A DNA stretch of 64,000 nucleotides from Acidilobus saccharovorans 345-15 (lineage in GTDB: Archaea; Thermoproteota; Thermoprotei_A; Sulfolobales; Acidilobaceae): assembly GCF_000144915.1 (NCBI RefSeq), contig NC_014374.1:248001-312000 (forward strand). Direction: 5' to 3'. Each line of letters starts with the position of its first letter. The first letter of the stretch is position 1. Below, one piece after another: positions 42,995 through 50,207 of this stretch. The translations under genes were made by a program, and so were the position numbers. The notes beneath the pieces were generated by a model. The model had not been told where the DNA came from and made no database searches. It saw only the letters and a program-made list of their open reading frames with translations.

Positions 42995-44161
42995 TCATAT
43001 ATGGGTTCCGAATATCTGCTTCCTCTTCTCCATCCTGTTACGGACCTTGTCGACGGCCTTTATGAAGTGCTCCTGGGACACGTAGTTCTTGCCATCCCTG
43101 ATGGCAAAGAATCCGGCCTCCGTGGCGACCGCCTTTAGCTCGGCGCCTGAGAACCCCTCCGTCATTGAGGCTATCTCCTCGAGGTCCACGTCCTTGAGCT
43201 TCATGTTCCTGGTGTGTATCTTGAGTATCTCAAGCCGGCCCTTCTTGTCAGGGAGCGGTATCTCTATTATCCTGTCAAACCTGCCCGGCCTCAGAAGGGC
43301 TGGGTCAAGTAGGTCGATTCTGTTAGTGGCGGCCACCACCTTGACGCCCTCCAGCGGGTCGAAGCCGTCCATCTCCGCAAGCAGCTGAAGCATGGTCCTC
43401 TGAACCTCCCTGTCACCGCTGGTGCCCATGTCAACCCTCCTTGAACCTATGGCGTCTATCTCGTCGATGAATATAATAGACGGCTTCTTCTCCTTGGCCA
43501 GCCTGAAGACCTCCCTCACTATCCTTGCGCCCTCGCCTATGAACTTGTTGACGAACTGGCTCGCCACTACCCTTATAAACGTAGCCTTGACCTCGCCCGC
43601 CAGGGCCCTGGCCACCAGCGTCTTGCCCGTGCCCGGAGGCCCGTACAGCAGGACCCCCTTGGGAGGCTCCACCCCTATTTCATCGAAGAGCTGTGGTTTT
43701 ATGAGAGGCAGCCCAACTACCTCATATATTTCCCTTATCTGTTCCTCTAGACCGCCCACGTCCTTGAACGTGATCGAGGGCCTCTCCTCTATCTCCATGG
43801 CCTCAACAAGGGGATCATGAATGGAGGGGAGCACCTCCACTATTGTAGATCCCTTGTTGTTAAGGGCCACCGAGGCGCCGGGCCTAAGCTTGTCTATATC
43901 GACGTTGGACGCTATCCTGACCACGAGGTTAGGCCCCGTGGAGCTCTTGACTACCGCCCTTCCATCGGACAACACCTCCAGAACCATGGCCTCTATGTAT
44001 GGCGGCTCTAACAGCTTGTTAAGCTCCTGTTTATAGAACTCCAGGTCCTTCTCAAGGTTCATGTTAAGCTGTGTTAAGTATCTGACCTTCTCCCTCAGCA
44101 GGGACAGCTCGTCGTCATCTGGCTTCTCCCTGGTGTTCTTGCCTGACTCACTAAGTGACAA
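42995..44161 (-). CDS. pan: Proteasome-activating nucleotidase (PAN)
   Basis: AAA+ hexamer that unfolds proteins for the 20S proteasome. 388 residues: N-terminal coiled coil (about 18-52), OB domain (about 55-110), Walker A GPPGTGKT (174-181), Walker B IIFIDEID (about 233-240) and arginine finger region [20 protein letters not shown]. The C-terminus is ...IFGTHI, so the HbYX motif that docks PAN into the alpha ring is missing its tyrosine. It converges on the methyltransferase gene (3 nt apart). The partner beta subunit is encoded at 62546. Confidence 0.94.
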   Translation of the reverse strand: MSLSESGKNTREKPDDDELSLLREKVRYLTQLNMNLEKDLEFYKQELNKLLEPPYIEAMVLEVLSDGRAVVKSSTGPNLVVRIASNVDIDKLRPGASVALNNKGSTIVEVLPSIHDPLVEAMEIEERPSITFKDVGGLEEQIREIYEVVGLPLIKPQLFDEIGVEPPKGVLLYGPPGTGKTLVARALAGEVKATFIRVVASQFVNKFIGEGARIVREVFRLAKEKKPSIIFIDEIDAIGSRRVDMGTSGDREVQRTMLQLLAEMDGFDPLEGVKVVAATNRIDLLDPALLRPGRFDRIIEIPLPDKKGRLEILKIHTRNMKLKDVDLEEIASMTEGFSGAELKAVATEAGFFAIRDGKNYVSQEHFIKAVDKVRNRMEKRKQIFGTHI

Positions 44162-44246
44162 GATCCACTACCCCGCACTCATAATCTTCCTCATAAGTTT
44201 TTAAGGAGCTTACCCTAGTTCCACTGCTCATCTCGCCCGGTCCTTT

Positions 44247-44264
44247 GTAAACTCCCCAGTTTAC
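44247..44264. promoter_or_regulatory. 18-bp palindrome GTAAACTCCCCAGTTTAC, copy 1
   Basis: Seven-base arms GTAAACT/AGTTTAC with a CCCC spacer, in the 273-nt gap between pan and the WhiP-like gene. An identical palindrome in reverse orientation (spacer GGGG) lies at 45233-45250, with matching flanks of one or two bases. The remaining gap holds the pan TATA region (CTTAAAAACTTATG on the minus strand, near 44200) and no gene. Confidence 0.7.
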
Positions 44265-44434
44265 ACGCGGCATGAGCTACTACTACAGGGCAAGAATCCA
44301 GGTCACAAGAGGGCGGACCCACCTTAAGGGCGTATTACTCTGTCCTTTATACAAACGGTATTATTAAGGAACTTTCCGTCGGAGCGCGCAGGACGACCCC
44401 TGAGGGCAATAATATAGGCGCTGTATAGTAGTGA

Positions 44435-45187
44435 TTAGTGCTGGCAGCGGCTAAGCGTCTCCTTGACGTTCTTGGAAAATCCAACCCTAATGCCAAGGCG
44501 TGGATCCGTGTAGATATATACAATGCCTTTGCTCTGCAGGTCCCTGACCTTTCTGAGAAGCCACTCATAGTCAGCCTTTAGCTTCTCGGCCAGCTGATCC
44601 AAGTACATGTAGGTCACGCCATACTTGGAGTAATGAGTCAGGAGTTCCATGACCACTTCACTCTCCTCGTCAGACACCTTATCCTTAAGCTCCTGAAGGA
44701 CGCACGCAGCGTCGGAGACCCTGCTCTCTTGTAGTTTCTTGTCCGTTTTATTGGTTAGCCCAGCAATGAATGACTGGACCTCGCTGCCCTCGCTGCCCTG
44801 CTGACCTCCTCTCTTGTAGTTTCTTGTCTGACTAACTGTAGACATGAGCCTCTGGGCCAGGGCCACAAACTCATTAAATTGCTCGTCTCGCTGGGCCTCT
44901 GCGACCTGCCTGGCGTAGTCCTCGCCCTTAGGAGTGAGGTACCAGAGGCCCAGGTCATAGTCAACATAACCCCTAGACTTCCAGTATGAGAGGTAGCTTG
45001 AGATGTACTTGGGCTCCCTCCTTAAGACCTCCGCTATCTCGGCTGCCTTCATTGGCCTTGCGAGGAGCAGCACCAGTATAGCGTCGACGAGCTTACTCCT
45101 GGGCCCACCCCTCTCCTTTAACGCTTCCAGCGGCTGCTCTCTCTCAACATCCTTCTTCATAGCGCCTCGGTGAACATTTACCTTCAT
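44435..45187 (-). CDS. WhiP-like double winged-helix protein (candidate replication initiator)
   Basis: 250 residues from the ATG at 45187; a TTG at 45211 is in frame, but would overlap the promoter region. Two winged helices are visible: about 29-92 (KLVDAILVLLLARPMKAAEIAEVLRREPKYISSYLSYWKSRGYV then LWYLTPKGEDYA) and about 175-245 (VMELLTHYSKYGVTYMYLDQLAEKLKADYEWLLRKVRDLQSKGIV then IYTDPRLGIRVGF), joined by a linker rich in Ser, Gln and Lys. This is the layout of crenarchaeal WhiP, a Cdt1-like protein encoded beside a replication origin. Identical palindromes bracket the gene. An ordinary transcription regulator is the alternative. Confidence 0.6.
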   Translation of the reverse strand: MKVNVHRGAMKKDVEREQPLEALKERGGPRSKLVDAILVLLLARPMKAAEIAEVLRREPKYISSYLSYWKSRGYVDYDLGLWYLTPKGEDYARQVAEAQRDEQFNEFVALAQRLMSTVSQTRNYKRGGQQGSEGSEVQSFIAGLTNKTDKKLQESRVSDAACVLQELKDKVSDEESEVVMELLTHYSKYGVTYMYLDQLAEKLKADYEWLLRKVRDLQSKGIVYIYTDPRLGIRVGFSKNVKETLSRCQH

Positions 45188-45192
45188 GGAGG

Positions 45193-45205
45193 TTTCCACG
45201 TGAAA
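45193..45205. promoter_or_regulatory. Origin-recognition-box-like dyad TTTCCACGTGAAA
   Basis: Resembles the dyad part of archaeal Orc1/Cdc6 boxes (TTTCCACnnGAAA type) and lies immediately upstream of the WhiP-like ATG at 45187. The G-rich extension normally following the dyad is not obvious here, so the match is partial. Confidence 0.3.
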
Positions 45206-45232
45206 GGCCAAGTAATACTAGGGCGTCCATGT

Positions 45233-45250
45233 GTAAACTGGGGAGTTTAC
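45233..45250. promoter_or_regulatory. 18-bp palindrome GTAAACTGGGGAGTTTAC, copy 2
   Basis: Reverse complement of copy 1 at 44247-44264, about 45-60 nt upstream of the WhiP-like ATG and just upstream of its weak TATA region. Perfect seven-base arms. It may be the operator of the gene or an origin element bound by its product. Confidence 0.7.
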
Positions 45251-45287
45251 AGGAGCTAAGAGTTTGCGCGGGAGCCTTTCTCGCTAG

Positions 45288-45947
45288 TTATAATGATAGG
45301 CCACACTCCTGGGCCAGCAGGTCGGTGGCAGCCCCAACCAGGGCTGGTCCGCAGCTTGAGGGCACTATTATTATTGTGCCCCTCCTGCCCTCGCTGAGCC
45401 CGCACACGTTAGCCACGGACTCCCTCAGGGCGCTCTCCAGCTCTGAAGGGAGGCCGGGGAACCCTAGCTGGGGCGGGTCCAGGTATCCGACTACCGCCAG
45501 CCGGCAGCCCTCGGAGACCACGTAATCCCTGATCTCGTAGATTTTGGTTAGATCCCTGGGGGGCTCTGAGTCTATGGTGAGGGTCAGGCAATCCTCTAGC
45601 CTTTCAACGCCCTTAACTGAGCACCTGGTGGGCGAGAGGACGTCGCCTATCGACGAGAGAAGCTGCAGGCCCTTCTCGGAGGTCCTGCTGCCCTTGTCAT
45701 CCTTTATCACTAGGCCCTCATCAACTAGCCTCCTCAGGAGGGTCTTCGTGGAGGCCTCGGTGAGACCGAGCTCTCGGCTCAGCGCTATCCTCCCGAGCTC
45801 GTACTTGGAGATCTTCCTCAGCGCCTCAAGGACGTGCCAGGGGCCGAACCCCGGTTTCCCTCCCCTTTCAGCTGCCGTTATTCGCTTTAATGTTGCCACT
45901 GCCTCGCAGACCCTTTGGAGCTGGTAGGACGCTCCAGGCGCCTTCAT
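45288..45947 (-). CDS. Winged-helix protein with DUF4443-like C-terminal domain
   Basis: 219 residues. An N-terminal winged helix (about 33-90: GFGPWHVLEALRKISKYELGRIALSRELGLTEASTKTLLRRLVDEGLVIKD) and a C-terminal alpha/beta domain with VVGYLDPPQLGFPGLPSELESALRESVANVCGLSEGRRGTIIIVPSS that I associate with DUF4443. Cysteines C108 and C119 and others may form disulfides or bind metal. It overlaps the next upstream gene by 80 bp. It lies beside the candidate origin; function unknown. Confidence 0.7.
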   Translation of the reverse strand: MKAPGASYQLQRVCEAVATLKRITAAERGGKPGFGPWHVLEALRKISKYELGRIALSRELGLTEASTKTLLRRLVDEGLVIKDDKGSRTSEKGLQLLSSIGDVLSPTRCSVKGVERLEDCLTLTIDSEPPRDLTKIYEIRDYVVSEGCRLAVVGYLDPPQLGFPGLPSELESALRESVANVCGLSEGRRGTIIIVPSSCGPALVGAATDLLAQECGLSL

Positions 45948-46161
45948 CGGGGGTCACGCCCTCCTCTATCATGAAGACAGCCACGTCCTGTGGAAGTATT
46001 TCGTTGCTTGAGGTTATAACCTTTCCAACGTCATCCCAGCTCCTTTTTGCCTTAAGGCCGAAATCGTCCCAGAGCCATTCAATGACGTCGTCTAAGGGCA
46101 CCTTGCCCTTCAGCTGGCTCAGCAGCGCCTCCTTTATAGCTCTGTCCCTGCCGCCGTTCAT
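45868..46161 (-). CDS. Small hypothetical protein upstream of DUF4443-like gene
   Basis: 97 residues, acidic and helical, with Trp-rich stretch IEWLWDDFGL. Unrecognised. Its 3' end overlaps the next gene by 80 bp in a different frame, so they are co-transcribed. The TATA element would lie in the AT-rich GGCGCTTAAACTATATTAGC region (46181-46200) upstream. Gene call is moderate because no motif supports it. Confidence 0.55.
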   Translation of the reverse strand: MNGGRDRAIKEALLSQLKGKVPLDDVIEWLWDDFGLKAKRSWDDVGKVITSSNEILPQDVAVFMIEEGVTPDEGAWSVLPAPKGLRGSGNIKANNGS

Positions 46162-46192
46162 GTCTGCTCGCGTTTTTGTTGGCGCTTAAACT

Positions 46193-46206
46193 ATATTAGC
46201 TAATAT
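46193..46206. promoter_or_regulatory. 14-bp perfect palindrome ATATTAGCTAATAT
   Basis: Perfect palindrome in the 217-nt divergent gap between the small gene at 46161 and the pilus operon at 46379. A related half-site TAGCTAATA occurs at 46275-46283. Suits an operator for a dimeric regulator of the pilus operon, or part of a promoter. Confidence 0.4.
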
Positions 46207-46378
46207 GCCTGCCTCCAGGCCGCTCAGCGAGTATTAAGGGCAAGGATCTCATGGGTGGCGCTCAGCCCATGGACATAGCTAATACTTGCCCTGGCGACTG
46301 CACTTTTGCTGCCTTAGACCAAGGCGAGTAATCAATAAGAGCTTCAGACAGCTTATCGCTAATAACGGCCCTCCATTA

Positions 46379-47923
46379 ATGCCTGAGAAGGCGGCCCTGG
46401 AAGGCGTCAAACTGCTAGAGAAGTACGCAGTTATAGGAATGCCCAAGGTAGAGGTCAGCATATATGAGGATACGGAGGGCCGAAGATATTACGAAGTAGC
46501 GGAACCTCCCCTTAACACAGAGGTAAGGCGTAAGGCTTACAGCGAGCTGCTATCAGTTATATCAAGGAACTTAACGCTGCTTGAAGCGCTTAACGCCTCT
46601 GGGAGCGTCGAGAAGGCCTTTAACATTCTGAGGCCTTACGCCTATGAGGTAGTAAAAAGTATAGTAAGGGGACAGCTTAAGGCTAGGGGAAGCCTTGACG
46701 AGGCCGTGACAGCAGTTACTTATCACGTGGCCAGGGACCTGGTAGGGTACGGCCCTATAGAGCCCCTCATGAGGGACCCTTACATAGAGGACATTTCATG
46801 TAATGGCATCGGGATACCGGTGTTTGTCTACCACACAAGGTACGAGTGGCTGACCACGAACGTTGTGATGCAGTCCGCCCAGGAGCTTAACTCCCTTGTG
46901 GCAAAGCTGGGCGTGAGGAGCGGCAAGGAGCCCTCAATAGCAACCCCCATAGTTGAGGGCGTCCTGAAGCGTGAGGGGTATAGGGTTAACATAGTCCTCG
47001 ACGTGGTCTCACGTCATGGATCCCAGTTCACAATTAGGAAGTTCAGGGCCGAGCCCTTCACGATAGTTGAGCTCCTCAGGCTCAAGACCCTGGATCCGCT
47101 GGTGGCGGCGCTCCTATGGATAGCTGTGTCAAGTAAGCAGGGGGTGGTGTTTTACGGTCCTACAGGAAGCGGAAAGACCACCCTGCTCAACGCTGTCACG
47201 ATGTTGGTGCCCACCGAGTACAAGATAGTCACGGTTGAGGACACGCCTGAGGTCTTCCTGCCTTTCCATGAAAACTGGGGAGGCATGGTATCAAGGCCAT
47301 CAACAGACCCAAGGGTCGAGAACGTCACGCTGCAGAGCCAGGTGGAGGCGGCCCTCAGGCAGAGGCCAGACGTCATAATAGTGGGCGAGATAAGGTCCAG
47401 GGAGGCCTACGCGTTCTTCCAGGCCCTCGCCACGGGCCACGGAGGGCTCACAACGGTCCACGCGGAGTCGGCGGACGTGCTTGTCAAGAGGCTCACCTCG
47501 CCGCCTATGAACGTCCCAGCCAGCCTCGTTTCCACAGCTAAAGTGTTCGTCAACATACTGAGGGTGGAAAGAGGGGGCCAGGTGTCAAGGAGGGTGACCA
47601 GGGTCCACGAGTCCAGAGGCTACGACCCTTCTACAGACAGCATTAGGTTAGGCGAGATAGTTGTATGGGATCCAGAGAAGGACGTCTGGAGGCTCACCAA
47701 GGAAAGGATAGATCTGTTGAGCACGGTGGCCGAGCTGAGGCTAATAACCTACGACGAAGCCTACGAAGACGTCATACGCAGGGCCACCGTCCTCGAGTGG
47801 CTGGCGGAGAAGAATGCCGACGTGACGCTGCTTCACACTATCACAAGACTTTACGAGCGCGACCCAGAGAACGTTTATAAGACCGCGCTGAAGGAGGTGA
47901 AGCGCTTTGAGCCGCCGGCTTAG
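46379..47923 (+). CDS. Type II/IV secretion ATPase, pilus assembly (GspE/TadA-like)
   Basis: 514 residues from the ATG at 46379; an upstream in-frame ATG at 46286 adds 31 residues of unlike composition. Walker A GPTGSGKTT (DNA near 47156-47182), Asp box TVEDTPEVFLP, Walker B RPDVIIVGEIR and the His box TGHGGLTTVHAES are intact, so it is an active hexameric motor. An N-terminal domain of about 230 residues follows archaeal pilus/archaellum ATPases. It powers assembly of the pilin below, and is the first of five genes reading in one direction. Confidence 0.92.
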   Translation: MPEKAALEGVKLLEKYAVIGMPKVEVSIYEDTEGRRYYEVAEPPLNTEVRRKAYSELLSVISRNLTLLEALNASGSVEKAFNILRPYAYEVVKSIVRGQLKARGSLDEAVTAVTYHVARDLVGYGPIEPLMRDPYIEDISCNGIGIPVFVYHTRYEWLTTNVVMQSAQELNSLVAKLGVRSGKEPSIATPIVEGVLKREGYRVNIVLDVVSRHGSQFTIRKFRAEPFTIVELLRLKTLDPLVAALLWIAVSSKQGVVFYGPTGSGKTTLLNAVTMLVPTEYKIVTVEDTPEVFLPFHENWGGMVSRPSTDPRVENVTLQSQVEAALRQRPDVIIVGEIRSREAYAFFQALATGHGGLTTVHAESADVLVKRLTSPPMNVPASLVSTAKVFVNILRVERGGQVSRRVTRVHESRGYDPSTDSIRLGEIVVWDPEKDVWRLTKERIDLLSTVAELRLITYDEAYEDVIRRATVLEWLAEKNADVTLLHTITRLYERDPENVYKTALKEVKRFEPPA

Positions 47924-48782
47924 GCCGGGGCCCTCCATGAAGTTCCCCCTCTGCAGGGCGCTACTAAGGTTAAGCCCTAACATAGAGTACATAATAATAG
48001 GCTCCGGTATTGCAAAGGACCTGGACAGCTACTGCAGGAAGGTAGCCCTGCCGCTGATGGCACTTATGACAGTGGCTCTTCCTTTTCTGGCCTTCGTAGT
48101 TCTCGAGAGGCTCTCGCCGGGCGCCCTTGTGGAGTACCTGTCGCTGGCCTTAGCCGCGGCCTCTGGGCTCTTGCTCTCAATAGCCCTGTCGATAGGGGTC
48201 CCCACGTTCAGCTACACGTCAAGGGCTGACTACCTAGAGGCGAAGTTTCACGTCTTCGCCTCAACCCTGGCCTCCCTCCTGGCGGGCGGCCAGAACCTTT
48301 CAGAGGCGCTGGCGGGCCTGGCAAAGTACGAGGACGAGCTCAAGGAGTTCAAGGTTGAGATAAACTACATAAAGTTAATGACGTCCCTCTCCCAGGACCC
48401 GGTGGTTATCCTAAACGAGCTCTCTAAGATAACGCCGTCCAACAGCCTGAAGACGTTGGCTGAGTCCCTCGCTAAGGGGGTGAGCACGGGCTCCGACCTG
48501 CTCTCGATAGTCAGCTATCAGCTCGAGACTTACACTAACTACTACTACAGCCTTGTTGACAAGGTGGCGGCCTCCGTGGGCTCCCTGCTGGAGATGTTCC
48601 TCTCAGCTGGCATGATAATGCCCATCCTCGTAACGATAATGGGGATACTCTTCTCGGTCTACCCCATACACGGGGTCTCGTTCACTTCGTTGGTAGTCCT
48701 GGCTATATTCATCCTCATGCCGATAATCTCGGCCGTAACAGTAGTGCTGATAGATGATCAGGTTTCCAAAATAAAGCTTTAG
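47907..48782 (+). CDS. Pilus assembly platform membrane protein, TadC/GspF-like, first copy
   Basis: 291 residues with about four hydrophobic spans (50-72, 80-100, 230-250, 260-280) and a cytoplasmic helical domain including LASLLAGGQNLSEALAGLAKYEDELKEF, a GspF/T2SSF pattern. It forms the membrane base turned by the ATPase. Starts inside the ATPase gene (17-bp overlap) with the upstream AAGGAGGTGAAG acting as Shine-Dalgarno. The following gene is a second member of the same type. Confidence 0.85.
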   Translation: MSRRLRPGPSMKFPLCRALLRLSPNIEYIIIGSGIAKDLDSYCRKVALPLMALMTVALPFLAFVVLERLSPGALVEYLSLALAAASGLLLSIALSIGVPTFSYTSRADYLEAKFHVFASTLASLLAGGQNLSEALAGLAKYEDELKEFKVEINYIKLMTSLSQDPVVILNELSKITPSNSLKTLAESLAKGVSTGSDLLSIVSYQLETYTNYYYSLVDKVAASVGSLLEMFLSAGMIMPILVTIMGILFSVYPIHGVSFTSLVVLAIFILMPIISAVTVVLIDDQVSKIKL

Positions 48783-48783
48783 G

Positions 48784-49692
48784 GTGATAAGGTTGAAGCT
48801 ATCTAAGTCAAAGCTGTTCTACGCGACGCTCGCGGTGGCCATAGCGCTCGACGAGTACGTCTTGGTGTTCCTTATAATAAGGCACGTCACCTACAGGTTC
48901 TTCGATGGAATACCGGTGCCCCTGGGAGTGACGTCAATAATAGCCACGGACATAATAATATTTGGGCCCCTGCTTCCCGCAGCCATAGTGTTAAGCCGGA
49001 GGCAGAGCGTTGACAAGAGGCTGAAGCTGCAGAGCAGGGTGTTTCTGCAGGTGTTTCCAAGCATCGCGGCCTCAAGTGAGTCCATGGCAGAGGCGCTCGA
49101 GGCCGCCGCCTCGCTGAGCGAGAGGCCCCTCAGGGACTACATAAGCGCCTTCAGCGCGCTTTACCGGGCCACGGGCGACGCGGAGAGCTCCTTCAGAAAG
49201 GTCTTCTCAAAGGTTCCGAGGGAGGTCAGGCTCCTGCTCTCGTCAATAGTGGTTGCGGAGAGGAGCGGGGGCAGGGCCAGGGACGTGCTGGAGGTTGTCA
49301 GTAAGTATGCTGCAGAGCTGGACAGGATGGAGTTCTCGCTCTTCAACAGGCTGAGGTCGTATTCAATGATAGTTTACATGGGCGTGGCCGTCTACGGCGC
49401 TGCCAGCGGTATAGGGGTCTCCATAGCTAGGTCCTTGTCACAGGCCCCAGTGACGCTTGGCGCTTCCCAGCTAAGCGCCACGACTTTGGTTGCGATAGTG
49501 GGGTTCCTTTACTACGCACTGATAGTGCTCTCCCTGGCCTCAGCTTACGTTATGGCAAAGGCTATAGACGACTACCCGCCCAAGGTAGTGGGCAACTTCA
49601 TGCAGCTGTTGGCCATAGGGTCGGCCACGCTAGCTGCTACTCTTGTGATTATGCACGGTCCTGGGGCGGCCACTCTTATAGCCTTACTATAA
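48784..49692 (+). CDS. Pilus assembly platform membrane protein, TadC/GspF-like, second copy
   Basis: 302 residues, membrane spans near 12-32, 45-65, 200-220, 236-260 and 275-295, and a central helical domain with AASSESMAEALEAAASLSERPLRDY and VVAERSGGRARDVLEVV (T2SSF). Starts at a GTG two bases after the first copy, so they are made together; many archaeal pili use such split platforms or two-copy platforms. A 14-bp tandem duplication begins at the stop codon. Confidence 0.85.
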   Translation: MIRLKLSKSKLFYATLAVAIALDEYVLVFLIIRHVTYRFFDGIPVPLGVTSIIATDIIIFGPLLPAAIVLSRRQSVDKRLKLQSRVFLQVFPSIAASSESMAEALEAAASLSERPLRDYISAFSALYRATGDAESSFRKVFSKVPREVRLLLSSIVVAERSGGRARDVLEVVSKYAAELDRMEFSLFNRLRSYSMIVYMGVAVYGAASGIGVSIARSLSQAPVTLGASQLSATTLVAIVGFLYYALIVLSLASAYVMAKAIDDYPPKVVGNFMQLLAIGSATLAATLVIMHGPGAATLIALL

Positions 49693-49715
49693 TCTTTGGC
49701 GTATAATCTTTGGCG
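49688..49715 (+). repeat. Tandem 14-bp duplication TATAATCTTTGGCG
   Basis: Two perfect, adjacent copies (49688-49701 and 49702-49715). The first includes the TAA stop codon of the second platform gene. Recent duplication is likely since no change separates the copies. Confidence 0.9.
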
Positions 49716-49796
49716 AAGGCTGCGACTTGTTTGAGTTTATTCACAGGCTGCTTAAAAATAAAAGTGTCGAATATATAATGATAAAAGTGACAAACG

Positions 49797-50207
49797 TTGA
49801 CCGCCAGAGGCATAAGTGACGTAGCGGCTGAGCTGATGTTAATACTTGTCGTACTTGCAGTGGGAGGCGCCTTTCTGAGCTACTACTACGTTACCCTGAC
49901 GCAGTACGAGAGGTCTGTTGGAAACGGCTATGATTACCTCCAGTACCTGGTACCCATGTCCGCCTGGTCTGCAGGAGACCACGTATATGCGACCTTCAGC
50001 ACAGGCCCCTATGGCGTGAGGCTTCTTAACGTGCTGGTCAACTCCAGCCCGGCAAGCTGCAATGTCACTGTCGGCGGCGTTTCCTATAAGCTGCCCGCGG
50101 ACCTGCCGGCGGCCTCCATGGGTTACGTCTCGTGCAGGTGGTCGGGGCCTGGCCTGGTCACGTTTGTAACAGGTTCGGGCGAGGTGAGCGTCTACGCGGG
50201 GCCGTAA
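49797..50207 (+). CDS. Pilin-like protein with class III signal peptide
   Basis: 136 residues from a TTG. The N-terminus MTARGISDVAAELMLILVV has a short basic head, a Gly at the PibD-type cleavage site (after RG) and a hydrophobic stretch to about residue 30, the archaeal type IV pilin layout. Secreted part has sequons (NSS, NVT) and two cysteines (C64 region and C88-like) that may form a disulfide. A TATA-like GCTTAAAAATAAAAG (about 49751-49765) suggests extra transcription of this subunit apart from the operon. Confidence 0.85.
   Translation: MTARGISDVAAELMLILVVLAVGGAFLSYYYVTLTQYERSVGNGYDYLQYLVPMSAWSAGDHVYATFSTGPYGVRLLNVLVNSSPASCNVTVGGVSYKLPADLPAASMGYVSCRWSGPGLVTFVTGSGEVSVYAGP

Noticed and set aside
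46286-46378. Upstream in-frame ATG of the pilus ATPase.
   Set aside because: Cys/Arg-rich extension unlike archaeal ATPases; the ATG at 46379 gives a normal N-terminus.
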